This document shows positions 26,268-35,237 of a stretch of 64,000 nt of DNA, in pieces. Under the pieces are notes generated by a model. The model had not been told where the DNA came from, did not search any database, and saw only the letters and a list, made by a program, of their open reading frames with translations. How positions within the stretch are numbered: the stretch's first letter is position 1; every line of letters begins with the position of its first letter. Position numbers and translations under genes: made by a program. The DNA comes from Streptomyces sp. NBC_01314 (lineage in GTDB: Bacteria; Actinomycetota; Actinomycetes; Streptomycetales; Streptomycetaceae): assembly GCF_041435215.1 (NCBI RefSeq), contig NZ_CP108394.1, positions 10,912,001 to 10,976,000 of the forward strand. The letters are read 5' to 3'.

Positions 26268-27572
26268 ATGTCCGGCATGGTGACTGAGGTCCGCCCGCCG
26301 CGACAAGATGAGATGGCTGCGTACTACCGGGCATTGCCCTTTGCGAACGGGTTGCCGAGCTGGGAGCCTGCTGACGCCGCGTGGCACGGTGGCCCCGAGC
26401 CGTGGCCTCCTCAGAACACACCTGCGAGCACTGAGCAACTCGAGAAGTTGGCTGCGGCCGACATCGAGGACGGGGCCTTCCACCCGATCGCGACGTTCGT
26501 CGACGGCAGGTGTGTCGGCGCATCGGCGACCATCTCCTTCGAAGTGACGGTCCCCGGCGGGGGAACGGGGAGGATGGCCGGCGTCACTGCTACCGGAGTA
26601 ATCGCGACGCATCGCCGGCGCGGTTACCTGCGGCGGATGATGCAGGCCATGTTCGAGGCAGCCCTGGAGCGAGGCGAGCCGTTGGCGATGCTCAGCGCGA
26701 GCGAGGGCAGCATCTACGGACGGTTCGGGTTCTCGCCCGCGACCTACCGCACCCGGTGGGAGCTGTCCCGCCACGAAGCGGCCCTCCTTCCGGCAGAGCC
26801 GGATCCCGGGTCGCTGGAGCTGGTCGACGCTGCGCAGGCGAAGAGGGCTTGGCCCCGGGTGCATACGGACGTGCGGGCTCACCGCGTCGGAGAGCTCAGC
26901 CCTCTGCCCGGGCGCTGGGAAGGGCTGTCCGACGAAGCGGACGGCACCAACGGACCGCTGCGCTTCCTCGCCCACCGCGACCAGCACGGCGATGTGGACG
27001 GCATCGCCAACTTCCGACTGCCGTGGTCCCCGACCGCGGACCGTGCCGGAACGCTCGTGGTGGAAGCCCTGGAGGCGACGAACCCTGTGGCCTACCGTGC
27101 CATGTGGGGACTGCTGAGCGACTTCGACCTCACCAAGACCGTCGTGGCGCCTGGCCGTCCGCGCGACGAACCCCTGCGGTGGATGCTCACGAATCCGCGA
27201 GCGATGCGCATCACCCGCCAGACGGACAACCTCTGGGCGCGTCTTCTCGACGTCCCCCGAGCCCTGACGCAACGCTCGTACCTCACGCCCGACAGGCTGA
27301 CATTCACCATCGACGACGACCAGATGTGCCCGGCCAACAACGGGACATGGCATCTGAAGGCAGACGACCCCGTGGTGACGTGCGTTCCGACCGACGAGGC
27401 GGCGGACCTGACCATCACGCTCTCAGCGCTCAGCTCGCTCTACTTCGGTGGCATGTCGGCGCACCACCTGGCGCATGCGGGCCACATCACTCCGCACACC
27501 GACGGCGCGATCGGACAGCTTGCCCGGATATTCCGGACCGACCCCGAACCGCACAACTCCTTCGGCTTCTGA
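26268..27572 (+). CDS. Eis-family GNAT N-acetyltransferase, intact
   Basis: 434 residues from ATG 26268 (GGTGGTGG-rich leader; a second ATG lies three codons on). The layout matches Eis: an N-terminal GNAT domain with the acetyl-CoA loop GVTATGVIATHRRRGYLRRM, a second GNAT-like domain, and an SCP2-like C-terminal domain (LLDVPRALTQRSYLTPDRLT, SSLYFGGMSAHHLAHAGHIT) ending NSFGF, whose carboxylate serves as a catalytic base in the family. SASEGSIYGRFGFSPATYRT is the conserved segment lost to frameshift in the divergent neighbour. Members acetylate aminoglycosides, capreomycin-like drugs or protein lysines. The two Eis genes are head to head. Confidence 0.85.
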   Translation: MSGMVTEVRPPRQDEMAAYYRALPFANGLPSWEPADAAWHGGPEPWPPQNTPASTEQLEKLAAADIEDGAFHPIATFVDGRCVGASATISFEVTVPGGGTGRMAGVTATGVIATHRRRGYLRRMMQAMFEAALERGEPLAMLSASEGSIYGRFGFSPATYRTRWELSRHEAALLPAEPDPGSLELVDAAQAKRAWPRVHTDVRAHRVGELSPLPGRWEGLSDEADGTNGPLRFLAHRDQHGDVDGIANFRLPWSPTADRAGTLVVEALEATNPVAYRAMWGLLSDFDLTKTVVAPGRPRDEPLRWMLTNPRAMRITRQTDNLWARLLDVPRALTQRSYLTPDRLTFTIDDDQMCPANNGTWHLKADDPVVTCVPTDEAADLTITLSALSSLYFGGMSAHHLAHAGHITPHTDGAIGQLARIFRTDPEPHNSFGF

Positions 27573-27574
27573 CG

Positions 27575-28274
27575 ACGGCCTCCTCGCTGAAGTAGCGGGT
27601 GTCCGCCTCGGAACCGGCGATTATCAGCAGAGGCCGCGGAGAGATCGACTCGACGTGGATGAACGCGTCGAACGCCATCTGCTTGTCGAGGCTGTGAAGA
27701 CGTACTTGCCGGGCGCGTTCGGGTGCTGCCCGCGGGGGGTGCAGTAGTAGTCGTATCCCTCGCGGTACAGCTCCGGCGTGTCCTGCGTGATCTCCTCGGC
27801 GGACATGGGCACGAAGTTGATCATGAGGAGGGGTTCGCCCGCCTCCTCCCGGCGGGCCGAGCCGACGTCGAACGCGCTGACGGTACCGACCGCCTTGATC
27901 CGCGCCTCGGTCTGCGCCGCGTTGACGGTGTAGCCGCCACCGGCGCAGATGCCCAGGGCGCCGATGCGGTCCGGGGCCACCTGGGGGAGTTTGCTGACGT
28001 GGTCGACCGCGCACCGGATGTCCTCGACACGGTCGCCGGGGACCTCGTACAGGCGTGCTCCGCCGCCGCTCTCGCCGTAGTGGGAGGCGTCGTAGGCCGA
28101 GGCGATGAAGCCCTGTTCGGCGAGCTTCTCGACGTACAGGCCGGAGGTCTGCTCCTTCACCCCGCCGAACGGGTGAGTGGGTGGCGACGATGGCGGCGTA
28201 CTTCTTGTTCTCGTCGAAGCCCGGGGGCAGGAAGAGGTTTCCCACGACCTGGTGGGTGCCGTGCTGGAAGCTGA
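27575..28274 (-). pseudogene. Alpha/beta hydrolase (dienelactone hydrolase-like), truncated and twice frameshifted
   Basis: The start region ([30 protein letters not shown]) and the rest ([57 protein letters not shown] with the nucleophile elbow GICAGG) are in different frames, separated by indels at ~28178. A second shift near 27690 precedes DKQMAFDAFIHVESISPRPL and the Asp strand LLIIAGSEADTRYF. Homology ends at SEEAVV, at the very end of the convergent Eis gene, so the last ~60 residues with the catalytic His are gone. At the 5' end the frame runs directly out of an alcohol dehydrogenase stub. Family members hydrolyse esters or act on xenobiotics. This copy should be dead. Confidence 0.78.
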
Positions 28275-28531
28275 CCTACCCGGTCGCCGACCGCGTGCCG
28301 GGTGACCTCGGAGCCGACCTCGGTGACCACGCCGGCGATCTCGTGCCTGGGGACCACGGGGTAGGTCGAGGGGCCCCACTCGCTGCGGGCGTTGCTGATG
28401 TCGGAGTGGCAGATACCGGCGTACTTGATCTCGATGAGGATGTCGTGCGGGCCGACGTCGCGGCGCTCGACGGTCGTGGGCGTGAGGGGTTCGGTGGCGG
28501 ATGTCGCTGCGTAGGCGTTGACAGTGAGCAT
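28275..28531 (-). pseudogene. N-terminal stub of a zinc alcohol dehydrogenase
   Basis: ATG 28531 starts [20 protein letters not shown] and continues with the catalytic zinc motif [14 protein letters not shown], the [15 protein letters not shown] block and RHAVGDRVG. It is the first ~85 residues of the NAD(P)-dependent cinnamyl-alcohol/YahK-type dehydrogenases (usual length ~350). At GDRVG the sequence switches into the 5' region of the alpha/beta hydrolase, out of its frame. The structural zinc lobe and Rossmann domain are absent. The junction at about 28275 looks like a deletion that fused two neighbouring genes. Confidence 0.82.
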
Positions 28532-28587
28532 GGTGTGTCCGATCGGGTGGTTCTCGCGGAACTGCTGGTGGAGGTAAGGGAATTCGG

Positions 28588-28971
28588 TCAGCGCGGTTCG
28601 AGCCGCATCGTGGTGGAGCTCGCCTCGGGGCTGGTGATGGCCTTGAGGATGTACGCGGCGTAATGCCCGTACTTGGCCCGGTACGCGGTGTCCACGGCGT
28701 CGTTGGCCTCGTCGTCGGCGTCGACGATCGTGACGTCCTTCCCGACCCCGTCGGCCTGGATACGGCCTTCCTGGCGGGCCCGGGTGCCGCGGTACCAGTC
28801 CGAGGCGGCGCCGTTGACGGAGCGGACGTAGACGCTGTCGCCGACGCGTACGACCCAGATGGTTCGCCGACCACCCAGCTCGCCGTCGCGCCGCCGGGAC
28901 GCGATCTCCAGTTCCTCCGCGTGTTCGATGCTGTCGAGTTCCTGGCTCGTCCAGGCCGGTGTCGAGGTCAT
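28588..28971 (-). CDS. DUF2255 family protein
   Basis: 127 residues, complete. The sequence [59 protein letters not shown] and [20 protein letters not shown] fits DUF2255, small split-barrel proteins related to flavin/deazaflavin-binding nitroreductase-like proteins. The function is unproven; F420 or flavin-linked chemistry is a family-level guess. Its ATG overlaps the MFS stop (ATGA), so it is the second gene of an operon starting at 30425, and it is followed by the dehydrogenase stub. Confidence 0.8.
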   Translation of the reverse strand: MTSTPAWTSQELDSIEHAEELEIASRRRDGELGGRRTIWVVRVGDSVYVRSVNGAASDWYRGTRARQEGRIQADGVGKDVTIVDADDEANDAVDTAYRAKYGHYAAYILKAITSPEASSTTMRLEPR

Positions 28972-30425
28972 GAGGTGGTCTTCTCCTTGACGTTCTCTTT
29001 GAGGAGTACGGAGGCCGCCGCGGTCAGGGCCACGAGCAGCGCGGCGATCAGGAGGCTGGTGCGCAGGCCGTGCAGGAAGTGCTGGTGGTTGGAGACCAGG
29101 GCGCCGAAGACGGCCACGGACAGGGCGCCGCCGAGCTGGCGGGACGCATTCAGTACACCGCTCGCCGTGCCTGCGCGCTCGGCGGGGACGCGGTCCAGGA
29201 GCAGCGAGGTCACCGTCGGGACGGCGAGGCCGCCGCCGGTTCCTACCGGGATCATCAGCAGGACCAGCAGCCAGGTGGGCGCCGAAGCCGGCGGCACGCA
29301 GAGCGCGATCAGGCCGGCGGCCATCAGGAGCTGACCGGTGATGATCGGCATCCGCGCCCCGAACCTCGCGGTGAGGCGGGCGGCGGTCGGGCTGCTGACC
29401 GTGGTCAGCAGTGTCATCGGCAGGAACGCCAGCCCGGTGGCCATCGGCGAGAGGTCCTGTTCCTGCTGGAGGTACAGGCCGAGCAGGAAGATCATGCCGT
29501 AGAAGCCGACGTTGAGCGCGAAACCGATGGTCGCCGAGAGTGCCATTGTCCGGGCGCGCAGGAGTTCCAGCGGCACCATAGGGTTCCGGCCGCGTGCCTG
29601 GGCCGCCAGGAAGACCAACGCCGCGACCACGGCCACCGCAAGTGCGAGCAGCACGGGCGGCGCGCCCAGGCCGACGGCGCCGGCCTCGATCGCCGCGTAG
29701 GTCAGGCCGCCCATCGCCGCCACCGCGGCGATCTGCCCGGTCCAGTCGAAGGGGGCGTCGCTCCGGCGGGGGGAGCGGGCGGTGCGGGTGAGCAGGAACA
29801 GTGCCAGCACGCCCACCGGCAGGTTGACGAAGAAGATCATCCGCCAGTTGAGTTCACTCAGCACGCCGCCCAGCACCGGCCCGGCCGCGGCGCCCACCGA
29901 GCCGCCCATCGCCCACACCGAGATCGCCCGGGCACGCCGGGCCGGGTCGGGGAACGCCTCGCGGATCAGCGCCAGCGAGGCCGGCACGATCACCGCGGCG
30001 CCCGCACCCTGCACCAGCCGCGCTCCGACCAGCACACCCAGGTTCGGTGCGAGACCGCAGGCCGCCGAGGCGACGGTGAACACCACGAGCCCCGCCCCGA
30101 ACGCCTGGCGCGCACCGATCCGGTCGGTCACCGACCCGGCGGACAGCAGCAGCGCGGCGAACATGAGCGTGTAGCCGTCCACCACCCCCTGCAGGCCCGT
30201 CATGCCGCCGCCGAAGCCGCGCCCGATCTCGGGCAGGGCGACGTTGACGATCAGGGCGTCGAGCGTCATCACGAAGAAGCCGAGCAGCGCGGCCGCCAGC
30301 GCCCACCGGGCACCGTTCGCGGTACCGGGCCGCCCGGCGGCGGTATCGGCCGACGCCGACGGCTTGTCCGATGCGACAGAACTGGACGCCGGCCTGGACC
30401 CTGGCCTGGACACGGGACTGGACAC
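28968..30425 (-). CDS. DHA2-type MFS drug/solvent efflux transporter
   Basis: 485 residues from GTG 30425, chosen because AGGAG at 30432-30436 precedes it. The frame is open to 30743 through a tandem repeat but has no such site there. The family motifs are present: [20 protein letters not shown], motif A-like [14 protein letters not shown], motif C-like [18 protein letters not shown], and [20 protein letters not shown]. About fourteen helices can be counted, as in proton-coupled DHA2 exporters (QacA/EmrB type). It is divergent from the first MmyB-type regulator and coupled to DUF2255, so it is probably induced together with it. Confidence 0.9.
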   Translation of the reverse strand: MSSPVSRPGSRPASSSVASDKPSASADTAAGRPGTANGARWALAAALLGFFVMTLDALIVNVALPEIGRGFGGGMTGLQGVVDGYTLMFAALLLSAGSVTDRIGARQAFGAGLVVFTVASAACGLAPNLGVLVGARLVQGAGAAVIVPASLALIREAFPDPARRARAISVWAMGGSVGAAAGPVLGGVLSELNWRMIFFVNLPVGVLALFLLTRTARSPRRSDAPFDWTGQIAAVAAMGGLTYAAIEAGAVGLGAPPVLLALAVAVVAALVFLAAQARGRNPMVPLELLRARTMALSATIGFALNVGFYGMIFLLGLYLQQEQDLSPMATGLAFLPMTLLTTVSSPTAARLTARFGARMPIITGQLLMAAGLIALCVPPASAPTWLLVLLMIPVGTGGGLAVPTVTSLLLDRVPAERAGTASGVLNASRQLGGALSVAVFGALVSNHQHFLHGLRTSLLIAALLVALTAAASVLLKENVKEKTTS

Positions 30426-30438
30426 GGGGGGATCTCCT

Positions 30439-30528
30439 GATGAGGAAACGATCTCTCGACGGAACGAGCTCTCGGGTAGGCACGATTTTTCGATACGGAA
30501 CGAGCTCTCGGTAGGGCACGAGCTCTTC
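30439..30528 (+). repeat. Degenerate 18-bp tandem repeat upstream of the MFS gene
   Basis: Four well-aligned 18-bp units (30457-30474, 30475-30492, 30493-30510, 30511-30528) and one diverged unit before them. Translated on the + strand the period is six residues: RRNELS, GRHDFS, IRNELS, VGHELF. Because the length is a multiple of three it keeps frames on both strands. It lies directly before the MFS ribosome site. Confidence 0.85.
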
Positions 30529-30560
30529 AACCGCCATCCAGCCTGCGCGCCGGACGCATC

Positions 30561-30615
30561 ACATGGCAGGCCGAGCTGTGCCGGGGAGCGCTGTTCGGGG
30601 GTGTGACAGGGCCCC
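30561..30615 (+). promoter_or_regulatory. Shared ~55-bp regulatory element, copy 1
   Basis: Aligns without gaps to 34201-34255 (about 10 differences in 56). The best-kept blocks are GCTGTGCCGGGGAG and GGTGTGACAGGGCCCC. It ends 50 bp before the start of the first XRE/MmyB regulator and lies between it and the divergent MFS gene, as an operator or core promoter would. A third copy is at 35507-35556. Confidence 0.75.
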
Positions 30616-30664
30616 TCTGCTCCAGTCCATGGATCCGTCCTGCCCGCCCTGACACACTGGCCGC

Positions 30665-31567
30665 ATGGCACGTGAGCAGCGCAACGGCAGCGACCGCACC
30701 GAACTGGGGCACTTCCTACGCGCCCACCGCACCCGGGTGACACCCGAGCAGGTCGGCCTCAAGGCCGGCCCCGGCCTTCGCCGAACACCCGGCCTGCGCC
30801 GCGAGGAACTGGCCACTCTCGCCGGTGTGAGCATCGACTACTACACGCGCCTGGAACGCGGCAAGGAGGCCCGCCCCAGCCCGTCCGTCGTCGACGCGCT
30901 GGCCCGGGTGCTTCTGCTGGACGAGCACGCGCACGGACACCTGCGGGACCTCGCCGTGTGCGCCGCCCGCCCCACCGCCTCCGTGCCCCCGACGGCGCCC
31001 ACCTCGACGGTAGGACCGGGGATCAATGTGCTGTTGGAGAGCCTGCGGCCCCACCCCGCGGTCGTGGTCAGCCGCACGATGGACCTGCTCGCCTGGAACC
31101 CGGGCGGGCTGCGGCTGTTCGTGGGCATGGAACAGTGGCCGGTCGAGAAGCGCAACGTCGCACGCTGGGTGTTCCTCAACCCCGGCGCCCGCACGGTGTT
31201 CGACCACTGGGACGAGCAGATCCGTGCGTGCGTGGGGCGTCTGCGAGCCCTGGCCGGCACCAACCCGGACGCCCCCGACCTCGTCGGGCTCGTCGATGAA
31301 CTACTGGCCGAGAGCCCGGAGTTCGTACAGCTCTGGGACCGCTACGACGTACGGGCACACACCCACGGCAGCAAGACCTTCCACATCCCGGACGTCGGCA
31401 CCCTCACCCTCGCCTACCAGTCCATGCAGTTGGAAGGCTTCCCCGGCCACCGGCTGGTGGCCCACTACGCCGACCCCGGCACCCCCGACCACGACAAGAT
31501 GGTCCTGCTGGACATGGTCGCCACCGGACCGGAGGAGTCGAAGCCCGCGGAAGAGAAGCGGAACTGA
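30665..31567 (+). CDS. XRE-family regulator with MmyB-like ligand-binding domain, paralogue 1
   Basis: 300 residues. The helix-turn-helix covers ~10-75 (LGHFLRAHRTRVTPEQVGL, GLRREELATLAGVSIDYYTR, LERGKEARPSPSVVDALARV). A PAS-like MmyB domain follows (~115-280: PGINVLLESLRPHPAVVVSR, LLAWNPGGLRLFVG, KRNVARWVFLNPGARTVFDH, WDEQIRACVGRLRALAGTNP, DLVGLVDELLAESPEFVQLW, HGSKTFHIPDVGTLTLAYQS). The family is related to the methylenomycin regulator MmyB and usually controls a divergent oxidoreductase or exporter in response to a small hydrophobic ligand. It is head-to-head with the MFS/DUF2255 operon and strongly similar to the regulator at 34302-35237. Confidence 0.9.
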   Translation: MAREQRNGSDRTELGHFLRAHRTRVTPEQVGLKAGPGLRRTPGLRREELATLAGVSIDYYTRLERGKEARPSPSVVDALARVLLLDEHAHGHLRDLAVCAARPTASVPPTAPTSTVGPGINVLLESLRPHPAVVVSRTMDLLAWNPGGLRLFVGMEQWPVEKRNVARWVFLNPGARTVFDHWDEQIRACVGRLRALAGTNPDAPDLVGLVDELLAESPEFVQLWDRYDVRAHTHGSKTFHIPDVGTLTLAYQSMQLEGFPGHRLVAHYADPGTPDHDKMVLLDMVATGPEESKPAEEKRN

Positions 31568-31606
31568 CGGTCGGCGTCTGACGGCCGGGGCGGGCTCTCG
31601 TCGGGG

Positions 31607-32641
31607 TCAGGGCCGGATCAGGACCTTCAGGGCGGTCCGGTCGGCCATGGCCCGGTAGGCATCCGGTACGCCGTCGAAGCCGACGGTGTGATCGAAGACC
31701 CGGCCGGGGTCGACCGTGCCGCCGAGGATGTCGGGCAGCAGTTCCTCGATGTAGGCGCGAGCCGGGGCCGCTCCGCCGGTGACCGTGATGTTGCCCATCA
31801 TCGACTCGAAGCCGAGCGGGATCTCGGTGTACTGGGCGACACCGAGTCGGCTGATTACACCACCATGGCGGACGATGTTCAGGGCCGTGTCCATCGACTG
31901 TGTGGCGCCGACGGCCTCCACCACCGCATGCGTACCGTCGCCACCGGTCAACTCCCGCACCCGCTCGATGCCTTCCTCCCCGCGTTCGGGTACGACGTCG
32001 GTGGCGCCGAAGCCGCGGCCCAGGTCCGTGCGGTCCGCGTGACGCCCCATGAGGATGATCCGCTCGGCGCCGAGCTGCTTGGCGGCCAGCACCGCGCACA
32101 GCCCGACCGCGCCGTCGCCGATCACGGTGACGGACTTGCCGGGGGCGACCCGGGAGGTCACGACGCCGTGGTGGCCGGTGCAGTACACGTCGGACAGGGC
32201 CAGCAGGGACGGCAGCAGAGCCGAGTCCTCGGCCACCGGCAGCTTCACCAGCGTGCCCTGAGCTTGCGGGACCCGGACGGCTTCGCCCTGGCCTCCGTCC
32301 ACCCCGTTCGGGCCCCACTGGCCGCCGTGCCGGCAGGAGGTGTGCAGCCCCTCAGTACAGAAGTCGCAGGTGTTGTCCGACCAGACGAAGGGTGCGACCA
32401 CCAGGTCGCCGGAATTCAGCCCGGCCACCTCCGAGCCGACGTCCTCGACCACGCCGAGGAACTCGTGGCCCATGCGCCGGCCCTCCGCGGAGGCGGGCAT
32501 CGAACCGTACGGCCACAGGTCGCTGCCGCAGACGCAGGAACGCACTACGCGTACGACGGCGTCGGTGGGGTTCTGGATCTTGGGGTCGGGTACGTTCTCG
32601 ACGCGGACATCTCCGGCGCCGTACATCACTGTTGCTCGCAT
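31607..32641 (-). CDS. Zinc-dependent alcohol dehydrogenase
   Basis: 344 residues, complete. Catalytic zinc ligands are in SCVCGSDLWPYG and MGHEFLGVVEDVG, and a zinc lobe in CDFCTEGLHTSC has three cysteines spaced as in the family. The cofactor strand is SVTVIGDGAVGLCAVLAAKQ followed by IILMGRHADR, whose basic residues could favour NADP. It is the third gene of a - strand operon (cupin, aldo-keto reductase, this enzyme) that starts next to the second MmyB regulator. It probably reduces or oxidises small aldehydes or ketones in a stress or detoxification role. The gap to the AKR is 30 bp. Confidence 0.9.
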   Translation of the reverse strand: MRATVMYGAGDVRVENVPDPKIQNPTDAVVRVVRSCVCGSDLWPYGSMPASAEGRRMGHEFLGVVEDVGSEVAGLNSGDLVVAPFVWSDNTCDFCTEGLHTSCRHGGQWGPNGVDGGQGEAVRVPQAQGTLVKLPVAEDSALLPSLLALSDVYCTGHHGVVTSRVAPGKSVTVIGDGAVGLCAVLAAKQLGAERIILMGRHADRTDLGRGFGATDVVPERGEEGIERVRELTGGDGTHAVVEAVGATQSMDTALNIVRHGGVISRLGVAQYTEIPLGFESMMGNITVTGGAAPARAYIEELLPDILGGTVDPGRVFDHTVGFDGVPDAYRAMADRTALKVLIRP

Positions 32642-32671
32642 GGGCCTTCTCCCGATGGGCGATGGTGCTGA

Positions 32672-33637
32672 TCAGAAGTAGCGCCCTCCCGTAGGCACGG
32701 GAAGCGCGTCGAGTTCTGCGAGGTCCGCGGTACTCAGCTCGACATCCGCCGCCCCGGCGTTGTCCGCCAGGTACTTCGGCGTCTTGGTCCCGGGGATGGG
32801 CACGACGTACTCACCCTGTGCCAGCACCCATGCCGGCGCCACCTGTGCCGGAGTCGCCCCCAGTCGCTCGGCGATCTCCCGCACCCGCTCGGCGATGGCC
32901 AGGTTGGTGCTCAGCGCCTCCTCCTGGAAACGGGCCAGGCCGCGTCGGAAGTCGTCCTCGGGCAGGTCGTCGTGGGACGAGAACCGGCCCGTGAGGAAGC
33001 CCTTGCCGAGGGGCGAGCACGGCACGAACGCGATGTCCTGTTCCTGGCAGTACGGCAGGACCTCGGTCATCCAGTCCCGTGTCCACAGCGACAGCTCGGA
33101 CTGCACCGCAGTGATCGGGTGGACGGACTGGGCCCGCTTGATCTGCTCGACACTCACCTCGGACAGGCCGATGGCGCGGGCCTTGCCCGCCGCGACGGTC
33201 TCGGCCAGGGCGCCCACGCTTTCCTCGATCGGCACCTCCGGGTCGGTGCGGTGCAGGTAATAGAGGTCGACGTGATCGGTGCCGAGCCGCCCGAGGCTCT
33301 CGTCGATCGAGCGACGGATGTGCTCCGGGCGGTTGTTGAGGCCCATCACGGGGTTGCCCTGGGCGTCGCGGGTGAGAGCACCGACCTTGGTGGCCAGCAC
33401 CGCCTGGCCACGACGGCTCTTCAGCGCCCGGCCGAGGAGTTCCTCGTTGGTGAACGGGCCGTACACATCGGAGGTGTCGAGCAAGGTCATCCCCAGGTCC
33501 AAGGCCTGGTGGACAACGGAGATCAGCTCGGCCTCGTCGCGCGGGGCGCCCTGGTCGTAGCTGAAGCTCATGCCCATGCAGCCCAGACCGATGACGCCGA
33601 CCTCGGGGCCGTCGGGGCCGAGAGTGGTGGTGCGCAT
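32672..33637 (-). CDS. Aldo/keto reductase (AKR13-like)
   Basis: 321 residues. The catalytic tetrad is visible: Asp/Tyr in LLDTSDVYGPFTNEELLGRA, Lys in AVLATKVGAL, and His in DLYYLHRTDP. The start RTTTLGPDGPEVGVIGLGCM, GKARAIGLSEVSVEQIKRAQ and the NADPH-binding end VVPIPGTKTPKYLADNAGAA are standard. It reduces carbonyls with NADPH. It lies between a cupin and a zinc dehydrogenase in one transcription unit on the - strand (gaps of 24 and 30 bp). This gene set is common in actinobacterial redox-stress loci. Confidence 0.92.
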   Translation of the reverse strand: MRTTTLGPDGPEVGVIGLGCMGMSFSYDQGAPRDEAELISVVHQALDLGMTLLDTSDVYGPFTNEELLGRALKSRRGQAVLATKVGALTRDAQGNPVMGLNNRPEHIRRSIDESLGRLGTDHVDLYYLHRTDPEVPIEESVGALAETVAAGKARAIGLSEVSVEQIKRAQSVHPITAVQSELSLWTRDWMTEVLPYCQEQDIAFVPCSPLGKGFLTGRFSSHDDLPEDDFRRGLARFQEEALSTNLAIAERVREIAERLGATPAQVAPAWVLAQGEYVVPIPGTKTPKYLADNAGAADVELSTADLAELDALPVPTGGRYF

Positions 33638-33661
33638 ATGCCCTTCCTTCGGGTTCGCCGT

Positions 33662-34078
33662 TCAGCGGGTGCTGCTGCGCGGCGCGTTGTATTCGGCGTC
33701 GCCGACCTTCTCCAGCCAGGTTGTCTCCGGGCTGCCGTCGCCCGCGCCCTCCCACATCGCGAGGTGGGTCATGAAGTGGTCGGAGGTCGCACCGTGCCAG
33801 TGCTCCTCGCCCGGCGGCGTGTGGACCGTGTCGCCAGCGTGAGCCTCGACGACCGTGCCGTCGCGCGTGCCGATCAGGGCGATGCCGGAGACGATGTGCA
33901 GGGTCTGGCCCAGGACGTGCGAGTGCCAGTCGGTGCGCGCGCAGGGCGAGAAACGCACCAAGTTGGCGCGCATCCGCGAGGGCTCCTCGCCGGCGTGGAT
34001 CACGTCGAACCAGACGTCGCCGGTGAACCAGTCGGCGGGCGCCTTGACGGTGGGCTGCTTCTTCAGGAATTCCAACAC
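33662..34078 (-). CDS. Cupin-domain protein
   Basis: 138 residues from GTG 34078 (AAGGGAG upstream). The frame stays open across the divergent regulator's start but without support. It is a single cupin: motif 1 ARTDWHSHVLGQTLHIVSGI and motif 2 GDTVHTPPGEEHWHGATSDH carry the metal-binding histidines and a glutamate. The pattern matches the small cupins found with quinone oxidoreductases and AKRs in bacteria (YhhW/carboxymuconolactone-linked types), whose role is probably metal-dependent isomerisation, dioxygenation or sensing. It is the first gene of the operon and divergent from the MmyB regulator, with a copy of the shared element between them. Confidence 0.85.
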   Translation of the reverse strand: MLEFLKKQPTVKAPADWFTGDVWFDVIHAGEEPSRMRANLVRFSPCARTDWHSHVLGQTLHIVSGIALIGTRDGTVVEAHAGDTVHTPPGEEHWHGATSDHFMTHLAMWEGAGDGSPETTWLEKVGDAEYNAPRSSTR

Positions 34079-34200
34079 TGGGCTCCCTTGCTGTCCTGCT
34101 CCGGCCCACTCGTTCCTTGCCGAGGGCCGGACGCTCCCGGTCGTCGCCGAACGGAAATCTCCAATGACATCTGACATCGACCCTTCCCCCATCGCCCGCC

Positions 34201-34256
34201 GCGTGACAGGGCGGGCTGTGCCGGGGAGTGGCGTTCCGGGGTGTGACAGGGCCCCC
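34201..34256 (+). promoter_or_regulatory. Shared ~55-bp regulatory element, copy 2
   Basis: It carries two GTGACAGGGC half-sites 40 bp apart (34202 and 34242) and the core GCTGTGCCGGGGAG. It aligns base for base with 30561-30615. It is located 46 bp before the start of the second MmyB regulator and 123 bp before the start of the divergent cupin operon, a position from which both directions could be controlled. Confidence 0.78.
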
Positions 34257-34301
34257 CCACACATATGCCGCAGATGCCGCGCGGCCCGCAGACTGGAAGA
34301 C

Positions 34302-35237
34302 ATGAACAGCGAGCAGCAGAACGGCGGCGGCACCGAGCTGGGCCGCTTCCTGCGCGCCCGCCGGGCCCGGGTGACCCCGGAGGAAGCCGGTCTGACGGCC
34401 GGTTCCGGCCTGCGCCGTACCCCCGGGCTGCGCCGAGAGGAACTGGCCACCCTGGCCGGGATCAGCATCGACTACTACGTCCGTCTGGAGCGCGGCAAGG
34501 AGACCCGGCCCAGCGCGTCCGTGATCGATTCCCTCGCCCGAGCCCTCCTGCTGGAGGACGACGAGCACGAGCACCTGCGCAGTCTGGCCGCCCGCGCAGC
34601 CCGCCGGGCGCCCGAGCCGCCCACCGTGCCAAGCCGCACGGTCCGGCCCGGCGTGAAGCTGCTCCTGGAGAGCCTGCGCCCCCAGCCCGCGCACGTCGTC
34701 AGCCGCACCAACGACCTGCTCGCCGCCAACCCAGGGGGAATGCGACTCCTCCCCGGTATCGAGGACTGGCCGGCCAGGGAGCGCAACATCGCCTGTTACC
34801 TCTTCCTCCACCCCGCCTCGCGTGACCTGTTCCACGACTGGAACACCCAGGTCCGCGGCTGCGTAGCGCGGCTTCGAGCCCTGGCCGGCACCGATCCCGA
34901 CGCCCCCGACCTCACCCGGCTCGCCGGTGAACTCCTCCTCAAGAGCCCGGAGTTCGCCCGCCTGTGGGAACGATACGACGTCAAGGGCCACTCCTACGGC
35001 CGTAAGACCTTCCATCACCCCGAGGTCGGCGACCTCACCCTCGGCTACCAGTCCATGGAACTGGAAGGTACCTCCGGCCACCGCATGGTGACGTACTACG
35101 CCGAGCCCGGCACCGCCGATCACGACGCGATGGTGCTGCTCGACCTGCTCGGGCAGGAGAAGCCCGCGAAGAGGACGCCGCCACGCGACGACCGGTCGGC
35201 GCCCGCGGACGCCGATCCCACCTCCCCCCTGTCCTGA
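34302..35237 (+). CDS. XRE-family regulator with MmyB-like ligand-binding domain, paralogue 2
   Basis: 311 residues from ATG 34302; the open frame extends upstream but this start has the same context as paralogue 1. The helix-turn-helix reads GLRREELATLAGISIDYYVR, LERGKETRPSASVIDSLARA. The MmyB domain contains PGVKLLLESLRPQPAHVVSR, NIACYLFLHPASRDLFHDWN, DLTRLAGELLLKSPEFARLW and YGRKTFHHPEVGDLTLGYQS. Identity to the regulator at 30665-31567 is high across the whole length, so the two arose by duplication and may bind each other's operators. It is divergent from the cupin-AKR-ADH operon. The proline/Asp-rich tail of ~25 residues differs between the two. Confidence 0.9.
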   Translation: MNSEQQNGGGTELGRFLRARRARVTPEEAGLTAGSGLRRTPGLRREELATLAGISIDYYVRLERGKETRPSASVIDSLARALLLEDDEHEHLRSLAARAARRAPEPPTVPSRTVRPGVKLLLESLRPQPAHVVSRTNDLLAANPGGMRLLPGIEDWPARERNIACYLFLHPASRDLFHDWNTQVRGCVARLRALAGTDPDAPDLTRLAGELLLKSPEFARLWERYDVKGHSYGRKTFHHPEVGDLTLGYQSMELEGTSGHRMVTYYAEPGTADHDAMVLLDLLGQEKPAKRTPPRDDRSAPADADPTSPLS

